A stretch of 64,000 nt of DNA from Gemmata sp. (GTDB lineage: Bacteria; Planctomycetota; Planctomycetia; Gemmatales; Gemmataceae), in assembly GCA_025055115.1 (NCBI GenBank), contig JANWYJ010000013.1, positions 86,399-150,398 of the forward strand, read 5' to 3'. The first letter of the stretch is position 1. Every line of letters starts with the position of its first letter. Positions 1-7,272 of this stretch are shown one piece after another. The translations under genes and the position numbers were made by a program. The notes under the pieces were generated by a model. The model had not been told where the DNA came from. It ran no database searches and saw nothing but the letters and a program-made list of their open reading frames with translations.

Positions 1-879
1 GATACAGCGCTGTGTTTCCTCGGGTTGGTTTTGCCAATGGAAAATCAACGCATTGAGGGTGTTATTCACCGGCGAAAGAGAGCGAAAGTGGTTGGTTCTA
101 AGCTCACGGAGGATACTTTCCAGACAACGGCGACAAGCCCGTTGGCGTAGCGATCGGCTGGCGTGTCGGTCGTAAACGCTGAGGATTCCCTCAACAAGTC
201 GAAGTATCCATCCAGGTGGCTCAATAAGGTCTTCACTGGCAAAGTGATAGCGATACGGGCGAAACGATGGCGGCAGGCCACGAGGGCCATACAGTTCGTG
301 GATCAGGTCTTGTGTGATAGGCCCAAGGTTGAAGCGAACTCGGTGACTTTGCAGTACCGCCATTGCCAAGTAGATGTAGCGCGTGTGGCAGTAGAAGCGC
401 AACGGGTGAAACGGCAACCAACGCGGTAGCAGGACCAGCTCTGGTAGCAGCGGCCGCACGCCTTCCCAACCGTAAAGACCCATCAGCGCTAGCCAAAATT
501 TCCCCCACGTCGGAGCAGCTAAGATGCCACCGTGAGACTGAAGCCATCGCCGCGCGCGCGCCGTCAACGGATGATCGGCCGCCATGCCTAAAAGCCGCGC
601 CGCGACATATACCAACGACGTGACGAAAACCGAACCCGAATGTTCGGCATGCAAACCAAACGATCCAGCCGACGTTTGCGTTCGTTGAAAATAAAGCCAC
701 AGACGTTGTTTTTCCGAGGGACTGAAGGGATGGCCCGCGATATGCCGGCTGATAACCACCTGTGCCGTCACCACCGGGCACCAGACCATCTCCCCTTCCC
801 AATAGCCCTTGGCATGTTGCCGGGCCAGGAGGTCATCAATGGCAGAAATCGATACTGTTGGGCCGAGGGCAGAAATCAC
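1..879 (-). CDS. osc: Oxidosqualene cyclase (lanosterol/parkeol synthase type), N-terminal part
   Basis: Cyclises 2,3-oxidosqualene to a tetracyclic sterol. The reading frame is open from a GTG at 879-877 to the left edge without a stop, giving 293 codons of a protein usually near 650-750 residues. Visible cyclase landmarks are the substrate-entry region GYWEGEMVW (25-33), GGILAAPTWGKFWLALMG (117-134), LPFHP followed by YCHTRYIYLAM (155-173) and SPVNNTLNAL (269-278). The YCHTRY and SPVN blocks are typical of oxidosqualene rather than squalene-hopene cyclases. The catalytic Asp motif lies beyond the edge. The GTG overlaps the TGA of the methyltransferase gene (GTGA), implying translational coupling. 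Truncated only by the window; no frameshift seen. The frame was translated by hand from the reverse complement. Confidence 0.88.
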   Translation of the reverse strand, partial: MISALGPTVSISAIDDLLARQHAKGYWEGEMVWCPVVTAQVVISRHIAGHPFSPSEKQRLWLYFQRTQTSAGSFGLHAEHSGSVFVTSLVYVAARLLGMAADHPLTARARRWLQSHGGILAAPTWGKFWLALMGLYGWEGVRPLLPELVLLPRWLPFHPLRFYCHTRYIYLAMAVLQSHRVRFNLGPITQDLIHELYGPRGLPPSFRPYRYHFASEDLIEPPGWILRLVEGILSVYDRHASRSLRQRACRRCLESILRELRTNHFRSLSPVNNTLNALIFHWQNQPEETQRCI

Positions 880-1754
880 GTTTGGCGAACCGCCTTCCAG
901 ATTCCCAGGAGAAAGACCCCACGGCGAGCCGCATCAATGAGCTTCAGCCCACCTTCGAGCATCATCTGCTCCACCTTGGGGATAACAAACCGCATATAGG
1001 TATTGAGTAAACGCAAGGACTTACGATCAATATGTTCCCAATTTTTTAGAACATTTCCATATTTTGCCAGGTTATCAGCAGTATGAATGGCAAAACCGGC
1101 ATCGTTGAGAAAGCCGCGCAGATCCGCCAGCGAAATCAGATTGGGAATACCGTGAAGCCGGCAGATGGGTTCGATATAGTCGGCTTCGTCTTGTGGCAGG
1201 AGGGTATCGCTACGAAACCAATCAGTGCCGACAAATATACCACCGGGTTTCAAAACCCGGGCGCATTCCTTGTAGAAACGGCCTTTATCTGGCATGTGAC
1301 AACCGGCTTCGATGACATATACCGCGTCGAAGGTGCTGTCGGGAAATGGCATCGCCATTGCATCGGCTACGAGAAATTCCGTGCGCTCACTAAAGCCCAT
1401 TTCGCTCGCTCGCGCCCGAGCGATTTGAACGTGCGCTTCTACGATGTTGATACCGGTGATATGAGCGCCACAGTGGCGAGCGATTGTCAGAGCTGGTCCA
1501 CCGACACCACAACCGACATCTAAAACTTTCATGCCCGAGTGCAGGCCGGCGAAATCAGCAAGCCATTGCTCGGTCGCTACCATCGCGTCGTCCAATGATT
1601 CCTCACCGCGAAAAATCGCAAAGTGAAAGGACACTCCCCACTTTTCCAGATAGATCGGTGTAACTAAATCATAATATTGACGGATAAGATCAACATAGTG
1701 CTCTTTGCGAATATGTGCTTCGTGAGCGAGTTTGTGATATTCAGGGGTGGGCAT
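876..1754 (-). CDS. Sterol C-24 methyltransferase-like SAM methyltransferase
   Basis: Class I SAM-dependent methyltransferase, 292 residues. The segment YYDLVTPIYLEKWGVSFHF (27-45) matches the aromatic-rich sterol-binding region I of Erg6/SMT enzymes. SAM motif I is VLDVGCGVGG (77-86), and EAGCHMP (149-155) corresponds to the EATCHAP block of SMTs. A post-I motif (ARVLKPGG) follows at 165-172. It is shorter than yeast Erg6 (about 380 residues). It sits between squalene monooxygenase and oxidosqualene cyclase on one strand, with a 33-bp gap upstream and a 4-bp overlap downstream, so a sterol substrate is the natural inference. Alkylation of the C-24 double bond of lanosterol or parkeol would fit. 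Tocopherol-type or other C-methyltransferases of this fold remain possible. Confidence 0.75.
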   Translation of the reverse strand: MPTPEYHKLAHEAHIRKEHYVDLIRQYYDLVTPIYLEKWGVSFHFAIFRGEESLDDAMVATEQWLADFAGLHSGMKVLDVGCGVGGPALTIARHCGAHITGINIVEAHVQIARARASEMGFSERTEFLVADAMAMPFPDSTFDAVYVIEAGCHMPDKGRFYKECARVLKPGGIFVGTDWFRSDTLLPQDEADYIEPICRLHGIPNLISLADLRGFLNDAGFAIHTADNLAKYGNVLKNWEHIDRKSLRLLNTYMRFVIPKVEQMMLEGGLKLIDAARRGVFLLGIWKAVRQT

Positions 1755-1787
1755 AGCTTGATAGAAGTTCGCAGATGGTAAAAAATA

Positions 1788-3104
1788 TCAAGCGACAATC
1801 ATTTCGCGTGCGAACCAACCACCCCAGCGTCCTAAACCGCACACGGCGGCTAGCGACCGACTCCAAGAACGTGTCAGCAACTCTCGGACGATCTGTCGCG
1901 AGGCAGCCGACAACAGCCGCGCAAAGGTAATTCCTAAGGCGAGGCGGCGGGTTTCGCGCACAGCCAGCAGCCGCATCGTGTCGTGGCGGGCCGCTGCGGA
2001 CGTTCGCCATAACTGATACACGGCTTGACGCAGTTCGACACTACCCGGATCGGAGCTGACGAACAAGTCGTAAAGCCCCATCGAAAGCAACTCAGGAACG
2101 CGACCGGCGAAGTAACGCTTGGCAGCGAATTCTTCCACAGTCGCCGACTCCGCAAGGGTTACAGCATCCAGAAAACCGACCGACATGCCCACCGCGCAGA
2201 GAGGATGGCAATGCCCCACAGCATCACCGATCAACGCCATCTTTCCACGGCCGTAATATCGCCGCCGCAACAACTGATTGGCCGCCACAGCCGGTGCGTC
2301 CGTTTCCAATGCCTTCTGGCAGGCATCGGCGATCGGGCCAGGAAGGATCGAGCGATAAGCCCTCACCAACTCGTGCGGGTGACGAATCCACATTACGCGA
2401 TCCGCGGGAACATCGAAACACACCCGTGCTTGCGTCGCGTTGACGCGAAATGCCAGCACCGGCCCGGGCCCCCCCAGAAAAACGTTCCCATGCTCGGGAT
2501 ACGGCAAAACCGCTGCTGGAATCAGAAAACCGGCCATGTACGAGACCGGACGGCCGTTGCCGGCATAACCAAGCTTTTGCCGAACAACCGACTGGCGACC
2601 ATCCGCCCCCACCACCCAGTCGCTGCGCAACGTAACCGAATGTGCTCGCCGGGCACAAACCGCCACGACCTTCCCTGGCCCCACATCCACAACACGATAA
2701 CCGTGAATGACGTGGATATTCGGGATTTGCGCCATCGTGGCGTGCAACGCCTGCACAAGCCAATGATGCTGGCAGCCAACCCCCAACTCCCCCCCCACAT
2801 AGGAGAGGACAATCGGCGTACTCCCTGCCGGGAAGATCGCGAAGCCACGACCGCAGGCATGCGGAACGCCCTGCTTCGTCAAATCTACACCCAAATGGGA
2901 GAGCACACTGGCTCCCGTGGGGTGAAGCCACTCGCCCGCCAAGCGTGTCGGGGCACAACCCGCATCAATCACACACACACGCACACCGCGGCGCGCCCAA
3001 GCCAGCGCGGCGACGCAGCCCACCGGCCCTGCCCCTACAATCGCGACATCCGCCGTCAACTGCCTACCAACGGATCGCGCATCCTGCGTCAGCAAAGACA
3101 TCAT
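1788..3104 (-). CDS. Squalene monooxygenase-like FAD-dependent monooxygenase
   Basis: FAD-dependent epoxidase of the UbiH/squalene epoxidase superfamily, 438 residues. It shows the Rossmann GAGPVG at 24-29, the second FAD motif GADGR (166-170) and the GD motif LIGDAVGHCHPLCAVGM (291-307), whose HPL-x-x-x-GM part resembles the squalene epoxidase signature. The expected role is to convert squalene to 2,3-oxidosqualene for the downstream cyclase. It is the first gene of a three-gene minus-strand operon, 33 bp before the methyltransferase. Two adjacent ATG codons (3104 and 3101) are possible starts, and no strong ribosome site is visible. Without the cyclase as neighbour only a generic FAD monooxygenase call would be safe. 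Confidence 0.75.
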   Translation of the reverse strand: MMSLLTQDARSVGRQLTADVAIVGAGPVGCVAALAWARRGVRVCVIDAGCAPTRLAGEWLHPTGASVLSHLGVDLTKQGVPHACGRGFAIFPAGSTPIVLSYVGGELGVGCQHHWLVQALHATMAQIPNIHVIHGYRVVDVGPGKVVAVCARRAHSVTLRSDWVVGADGRQSVVRQKLGYAGNGRPVSYMAGFLIPAAVLPYPEHGNVFLGGPGPVLAFRVNATQARVCFDVPADRVMWIRHPHELVRAYRSILPGPIADACQKALETDAPAVAANQLLRRRYYGRGKMALIGDAVGHCHPLCAVGMSVGFLDAVTLAESATVEEFAAKRYFAGRVPELLSMGLYDLFVSSDPGSVELRQAVYQLWRTSAAARHDTMRLLAVRETRRLALGITFARLLSAASRQIVRELLTRSWSRSLAAVCGLGRWGGWFAREMIVA

Positions 3105-3427
3105 GCACTCGTGTTCATGGAAAGAGAATGAAGTTTTCTACAGTGAGGAATTCACGGACCCACACTGGCGTGATGGTCCGAATGTGTTGAATCTGGCCTC
3201 CTGGATGAACTTTCAAGGACCGAACACATTGCCTCAGCGTGTTGGTTTTATGGACCGAACGCATTGCCTCAGCGTGTTGGTTTTACTCGGAATGACGAAT
3301 TTATGCAATTCCGGATTTGTACTGCCATGAGTTTCTGGATGGCAATTTCGCTCGCGATCAAGGGAAGGAGAAGTATCGAGGGAAGGATCAGGGAAAGGAA
3401 GGATCAGTGAAAGAGAGAACGCACGGC
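3105..3427. other. Intergenic region between divergent sterol and metal operons
   Basis: No convincing gene. A reading frame from 3317 runs into the regulator, but its first 56 codons are low-complexity and contain the promoter and operator-like sites, so it is not counted as coding. The stretch holds a 35-bp tandem pair (separate entry) and a purine-rich tract around 3358-3415. Confidence 0.6.
3217..3286. repeat. 35-bp tandem direct repeat, two copies
   Basis: Copies 3217-3251 and 3252-3286 are directly adjacent and agree at 33 of 35 positions. They lie in the gap between the divergent squalene monooxygenase and CsoR-like genes. Each copy contains TTGCCTCAGCGTGTTGG. Function unknown. Confidence 0.9.
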
Positions 3428-3468
3428 TCGACATCTCGCCGAACCAGTATATACTGGTACTCAGTACC
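3428..3468 (+). promoter_or_regulatory. Candidate promoter overlapping a palindromic operator
   Basis: A sigma70-like promoter, TCGACA (3428-3433), 16 bp, TATACT (3450-3455), lies about 30 bp before the regulator start. Its -10 box is inside a perfect 16-bp palindrome, ACCAGTATATACTGGT (3443-3458). A second overlapping inverted repeat, GGTAC-TCA-GTACC, covers 3456-3468. CsoR-family tetramers bind inverted repeats over promoters, so autoregulation of the downstream metal operon is a reasonable inference. Confidence 0.55.
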
Positions 3469-3484
3469 CCCAACGAGGACTGGC

Positions 3485-3781
3485 ATGCCTTCCCGCTCCG
3501 ACCCCCCCCTCGTGGTCTATGATGATTCGATCCGCCAGGAGCTGCACGATCGCCTTGGCAAAGTCGAAGGCCAACTTCGTGGCATCGGTCGGATGATCGA
3601 CCATCAACGGCCCCCGGAGGAGGTTTTGCAACAGCTGGCCAGTATCCGTTCGGCCGTCAAAAGTATTACGAAAGCGGTCATGCGCTCGTACATCGTCGGG
3701 TGTGCGGCCGAAGCGGCTCGTTCTGGTGATGGAGCTCTTGATACGATGTTGGAAATGTTGCTGAAATTTGTGAAGGAGTGA
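3485..3781 (+). CDS. CsoR/RcnR-family (DUF156) transcriptional regulator, atypical metal site
   Basis: Small all-helical repressor of the CsoR/RcnR/FrmR family, 98 residues, with the family start RLGKVEGQLRGIGRMI (23-38) and VLQQLASIRSAV (47-58). Start ATG 3485 is preceded by GAGGA at a good distance; the frame extends further upstream but across the promoter. The Cu(I)-sensing Cys-His-Cys triad of CsoR aligns here with Pro44-Tyr69-Cys73, so only the last Cys remains, and the Cys needed by FrmR sensors is also absent. It ends 6 bp before tupB and is probably the first gene of the operon. The ligand is unknown; tungstate or molybdate sensing is a guess from context. Confidence 0.85.
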   Translation: MPSRSDPPLVVYDDSIRQELHDRLGKVEGQLRGIGRMIDHQRPPEEVLQQLASIRSAVKSITKAVMRSYIVGCAAEAARSGDGALDTMLEMLLKFVKE

Positions 3782-3787
3782 AGCTCG

Positions 3788-4438
3788 TTGACCGCGTGCG
3801 ATCCGGAATTGTGGTCGATTGTAACGTTGACGCTGCGCGTCACACTGGTGGCATTGGTGATCGCATCGGTTCTGGGCATTCCTCTGGGTGTGTGGTTGGG
3901 TCTGGCTCGCTTTCCAGGCAAACGGCTCTTTGTGGCGCTGGTTTATACCGGCATGAGCCTTCCTCCCGTGGTCGTCGGTTTGCTGGTGTACATGCTGTTA
4001 TCGCGGAGCGGTCCTCTGGCGTTTTTGGAATGGCTTTTTACACCCCAAGCGATGATTGTGGCCCAAACGGTGATAGCCCTGCCCCTTATTGCCGGATTGG
4101 TCATGGGTGCTGTTGCTGCGGTACCCGGGGACCTGGTGGGGCAAATCCGCAGCCTCGGAGCGACCCCGTGGCAAGTGCGGTGGGCGGTCTTACGCGAAGC
4201 GCGTGTGGGGGTGTTGTTTGCACTTTTGGTTGCTTTTGGCCGGATTGTGAGTGAGGTGGGCGCGGCCTACATGGTTGGTGGGAATATCCAAGGGCATACT
4301 CGGGTGTTGTCGACGGCGATTATGATGGAGACTGGGAAAGGCGATTTCGCCCTCGCTTTGGCCTTGGGGGGATGGCTGATGGTTTTGGCTTTGAGTGTGA
4401 ACCTTGCCGCCATGCGCTTACAGGGGAGATCGCTGTGA
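3788..4438 (+). CDS. tupB: Tungstate ABC transporter permease TupB
   Basis: Membrane-spanning subunit of a TupABC-type tungstate importer, 216 residues, about five or six hydrophobic segments. The cytoplasmic coupling loop reads SLGATPWQVRWAVLREAR (about 122-139), the EAA-like motif of oxyanion permeases. The start is TTG at 3788, supported by AAGGAG nine bases upstream inside the end of the regulator gene. The stop overlaps the GTG of tupC. Molybdate (ModB) permeases share the fold, but the TupA neighbour with TTTST and ESGTH motifs favours tungstate. Confidence 0.85.
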   Translation: MTACDPELWSIVTLTLRVTLVALVIASVLGIPLGVWLGLARFPGKRLFVALVYTGMSLPPVVVGLLVYMLLSRSGPLAFLEWLFTPQAMIVAQTVIALPLIAGLVMGAVAAVPGDLVGQIRSLGATPWQVRWAVLREARVGVLFALLVAFGRIVSEVGAAYMVGGNIQGHTRVLSTAIMMETGKGDFALALALGGWLMVLALSVNLAAMRLQGRSL

Positions 4439-5163
4439 ACCGCACTCTGGCCTATCGGCTCGAAAATGTCGCGGTTCAGCATGGTTGGCGCGAAGTTCTT
4501 CATTTGCCGACGTTGGAGGTTTTCGCCGGGGAAATTCTCTGTTTAGTGGGTCCACCGGGTTCAGGGAAAAGCACGCTCTTGCGACTTTTAGCGGGTTTAC
4601 AACGACCCAGCCGCGGCCAGGTGTGGTTTCACGGCGAACTCTTGAACTATCCGATGCCTATTACGGTCCAGCGGACCATCACATTGGTGTTCCAGCGACC
4701 TCTGTTGCTCACGGGCACGGTGCGTTCGAATGTGGAGTATGGCTTGCGCATTCGCGGTGATGCCCAACGGCACCAAAAAGCCCTGGCGATCTTGGAGCGG
4801 ATGCATTTGGCTCACCTCGCCGATCGACCGGCCAGCGCCATTTCTGGCGGGGAGGCCCAACTCGTGGCTGTGGCACGGGCGTTGGCTATCGCCCCTGAAG
4901 TACTGTTACTCGATGAACCCACGAATAATCTGGACCCGGCGCGGGTCGCATTGGTCGAAGAGGTTGTTCTTGCAGACCACAAGTTGCGTGGCACAACGGT
5001 GGTTTGGGCAACGCACAATCATTTCCAAGCGCGCCGCGCCGGTTCGCGTGTCGCTCTTTTGCTCGACGGTCGATTGATTGAAACGGCTGCGGCCACCGAT
5101 TTCTTTGCCATGCCGCGCGACGCGCGGACTGCCGCATTCATCCAAGGCCAGATGGTGTACTAA
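4435..5163 (+). CDS. tupC: Tungstate ABC transporter ATP-binding protein TupC
   Basis: ATPase subunit energising the tungstate importer, 242 residues from GTG 4435, which overlaps the tupB stop by 4 bp. Walker A GPPGSGKST (39-47), Q-loop VFQRP (85-89), signature ISGGEAQ (136-142), Walker B VLLLDEPT (156-163) and switch His194 (WATHNH) are all present, so it should be active. An in-frame ATG 63 bp upstream lies wholly inside tupB and is unlikely. The signature has SGGE where SGGQ is more usual; both occur in ABC ATPases. It is the only ATPase in the operon and might also serve the ECF-like protein two genes downstream. Confidence 0.88.
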   Translation: MNRTLAYRLENVAVQHGWREVLHLPTLEVFAGEILCLVGPPGSGKSTLLRLLAGLQRPSRGQVWFHGELLNYPMPITVQRTITLVFQRPLLLTGTVRSNVEYGLRIRGDAQRHQKALAILERMHLAHLADRPASAISGGEAQLVAVARALAIAPEVLLLDEPTNNLDPARVALVEEVVLADHKLRGTTVVWATHNHFQARRAGSRVALLLDGRLIETAAATDFFAMPRDARTAAFIQGQMVY

Positions 5164-5164
5164 T

Positions 5165-5995
5165 ATGGGCATGCGATGGTTCTTCATCCTCTGTGGAATT
5201 CTCGTTGTCTGTAGCGGTTGCCTCAATGCTCCGGAGAAGTGCATTACATTGGCCACCACCACCAGCACGCGCGATACCGGTTTACTCGATGAATTGATAC
5301 CCCGCTTCCGGGCCAAAACGGGTATCGAGGTGCGCGTGGTCGCGGTCGGTACGGGTCAGGCGCTGGAGATTGGCCGGCGCGGCGATGCTGACGTGTTGCT
5401 GACTCACGATCCGGCCGCGGAACAACGTTTCCTCCATGAACATCAGGGTACGTCCCGGAATGAATTGATGACCAACGACTTTGTCTTGGTCGGACCACCC
5501 GACGACCCCGCCAACGTCCGGGCGGCGCCATCCGGCGCCGACGCTTTCAGACGCATTGGGCAAGCCCAAGCCGTTTTCATCTCCCGGGCCGATGAATCGG
5601 GAACTCACCACAAGGAAAAAGCTACCTGGCTGGCAGCAGGGCTGGAACCCGCTGGCGACTGGTACATTCGTTGCGGCCAGGGCATGGGCGCTGTGCTACG
5701 CATGGCTGATGAGAAACGCGGCTACACGCTGGCTGATCGCGGTACCTTTATCGCCCAGCGGGCAAAGTTGAACCTGGCCATTCTCCATTCGGGCGATCCG
5801 GAATGGATCAACCGGTATTCCGTGATTGCCGTCAACCCGCAACAGCACCCACATGTCAAGGATGTTTGGGCCGCCGAGTTCATTACCTATCTTTTGTCGA
5901 GTGAAGCTCAACAGATTATTGCGGAATTTGGTCGTAGCCAATACGGGGAACCGCTATTTCGTGCCAGTCGCTGGCCACTGAGGAATGGGCATTGA
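5165..5995 (+). CDS. tupA: Tungstate-binding lipoprotein TupA
   Basis: Extracytoplasmic substrate-binding protein of the tungstate importer, 276 residues from ATG 5165, one base after the tupC stop. The N-terminus is a lipoprotein signal with lipobox VCSGC, Cys19 being the predicted lipidated residue. The mature protein shows the TupA anion-binding motifs TTTSTRDTGL (31-40) and SRADESGTHHKE (140-151). TupA proteins bind tungstate very tightly and can also take molybdate, so the true cargo needs measurement. The stop overlaps the next start (TGATG). Confidence 0.9.
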   Translation: MGMRWFFILCGILVVCSGCLNAPEKCITLATTTSTRDTGLLDELIPRFRAKTGIEVRVVAVGTGQALEIGRRGDADVLLTHDPAAEQRFLHEHQGTSRNELMTNDFVLVGPPDDPANVRAAPSGADAFRRIGQAQAVFISRADESGTHHKEKATWLAAGLEPAGDWYIRCGQGMGAVLRMADEKRGYTLADRGTFIAQRAKLNLAILHSGDPEWINRYSVIAVNPQQHPHVKDVWAAEFITYLLSSEAQQIIAEFGRSQYGEPLFRASRWPLRNGH

Positions 5996-7272
5996 TGAGG
6001 CCCCCAGCGCTTCGCGCTTCACGCACGCCCATAGCCGTGATGAAGGTTCTTTACCTTCTCGCGGTTACGGTGGTGGTATTCTGCCAGACAGCCGTGGAGG
6101 AATCGCTGACGGCCTGGATCGTGGGTGGGCTGTTCGCCCTGCAAGTGGTCATCCTTCTGGGTTGTGGTGTACCCCGTCGTGAACTTGTGCGCCCCTTGGC
6201 ACGCCTAAAGTGGTTTTTTGTCATTCTCTTTGGCGTCTATGCGTTTGTGCCTGGAGACGAGGAAGAGATCCCAGCCCGCTGGCAAGCGGTGTTCATAATC
6301 GGCCAGTGGGTGTGGATCAACCGCACTGGTATCGCCCACGCGGGTTTCATCAGCCTTCAGATTCTGACGGTCATCTTCGCAGCAGCGGTTGTCCGTCGGA
6401 TCGGCCCGCCTACGGATTTCGTGGTTGGCTTGCAGGCCCTGGGTTTGCCCAAACTCTTCGTGTACTCCCTCCATCTCATCCTGGCCCAACTCACTGGCCC
6501 AGGACCAACACCCCGTGCTGGTCGTGGCCATGAATCCGCCATGGACAACTCCCCGGGATTCTTCACCATTTGGCGACAGTTGATCCGCGGTGATGTCACC
6601 CTGCTCACACTGGCGATCCACGCTGCTTTTGCGAATGCCCAGCGGCAGTTAGAAACGGAAATGCCTGAACCGCTTGACCCCCGACGGTCTCACGACGTTG
6701 TCGTGATTGCGGGCATCGGCGGGATGATGATCGGATTGAAGATGCTGAAGCTCTTGCCAGGAGTGCCGATTGCCAGCGGCCACAAGACTTTGCTGTTATT
6801 TCCCCTTTATTTGCTCGCAGCCCGACTGACCTCTACCCGTTGGGGTGGAACCACCGCGGGGGCGGTGATGGGCGTTGTGGCGTTTTTACAAGGTGATGGG
6901 CGCTTTGGGATTTTTGAAGTTCTGAAGCACTTGGCTCCGGGTTGCCTCATCGACCTCCTGATGCCTGTGGTACGACGGTTACCCACGCGGGCATGGGTTT
7001 ATTGCGGTGTCGGATTGCTGGCCGGCTTCGCCCGCTTGGCGGCGGAAATCGTTGTCCTCCTGCTCTTGGGGACTCGCGCGGAGGTCTACCTCTTTTGGAG
7101 CGTGAAATTACTCCCAACACTGGCCGCAGGTTTGCTGAGTGGCTTTGTCACCCTCGCGGTTGTGCGGGCCTTTCCCACCGGTCGTTTACCGGAGGCTGAC
7201 AACCGCGACAACAAAGCCCTGTCACCAACCCAGAAACCCCTACTCATCGGTCCTTCTCAGGAGAAGCCGTGA
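5995..7272 (+). CDS. Fused ECF-type membrane protein (EcfT-like plus S-component-like)
   Basis: Polytopic membrane protein of 425 residues from ATG 5995, overlapping the tupA stop; a later in-frame ATG at 6040 is an alternative. The N-terminal half has about five hydrophobic segments, and SLQILTVIFAAAVV followed by DFVVGLQALGLPKLF recalls EcfT/CbiQ coupling proteins. A soluble linker rich in Arg and Glu follows (about 170-240). The C-terminal half (PGVPIASGHKTLLLFPLYLL, then an LTSTRWGGTTAGAVMG segment and several helices) looks like an ECF substrate-capture component. No ATPase is fused. It lies between tupA and the molybdenum-storage genes and overlaps the next gene by 4 bp, so a role in metal or cofactor handling is inferred. 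The family is not recognised with certainty. Confidence 0.55.
   Translation: MRPPALRASRTPIAVMKVLYLLAVTVVVFCQTAVEESLTAWIVGGLFALQVVILLGCGVPRRELVRPLARLKWFFVILFGVYAFVPGDEEEIPARWQAVFIIGQWVWINRTGIAHAGFISLQILTVIFAAAVVRRIGPPTDFVVGLQALGLPKLFVYSLHLILAQLTGPGPTPRAGRGHESAMDNSPGFFTIWRQLIRGDVTLLTLAIHAAFANAQRQLETEMPEPLDPRRSHDVVVIAGIGGMMIGLKMLKLLPGVPIASGHKTLLLFPLYLLAARLTSTRWGGTTAGAVMGVVAFLQGDGRFGIFEVLKHLAPGCLIDLLMPVVRRLPTRAWVYCGVGLLAGFARLAAEIVVLLLLGTRAEVYLFWSVKLLPTLAAGLLSGFVTLAVVRAFPTGRLPEADNRDNKALSPTQKPLLIGPSQEKP

Noticed and set aside
1..879. Squalene-hopene cyclase instead of oxidosqualene cyclase
   Set aside because: The YCHTRYIYLAM and SPVNNTLNAL blocks and the adjacent squalene monooxygenase favour the oxidosqualene type.
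2025..3131. Plus-strand 368-codon frame opposite the monooxygenase
   Set aside because: Antisense shadow of a gene with clear FAD motifs; Arg/His/Thr-rich composition typical of shadows.
3317..3484. N-terminal extension of the CsoR-like regulator
   Set aside because: Low-complexity residues, no ribosome site, and it spans the promoter and palindromes; ATG 3485 with GAGGA is better.
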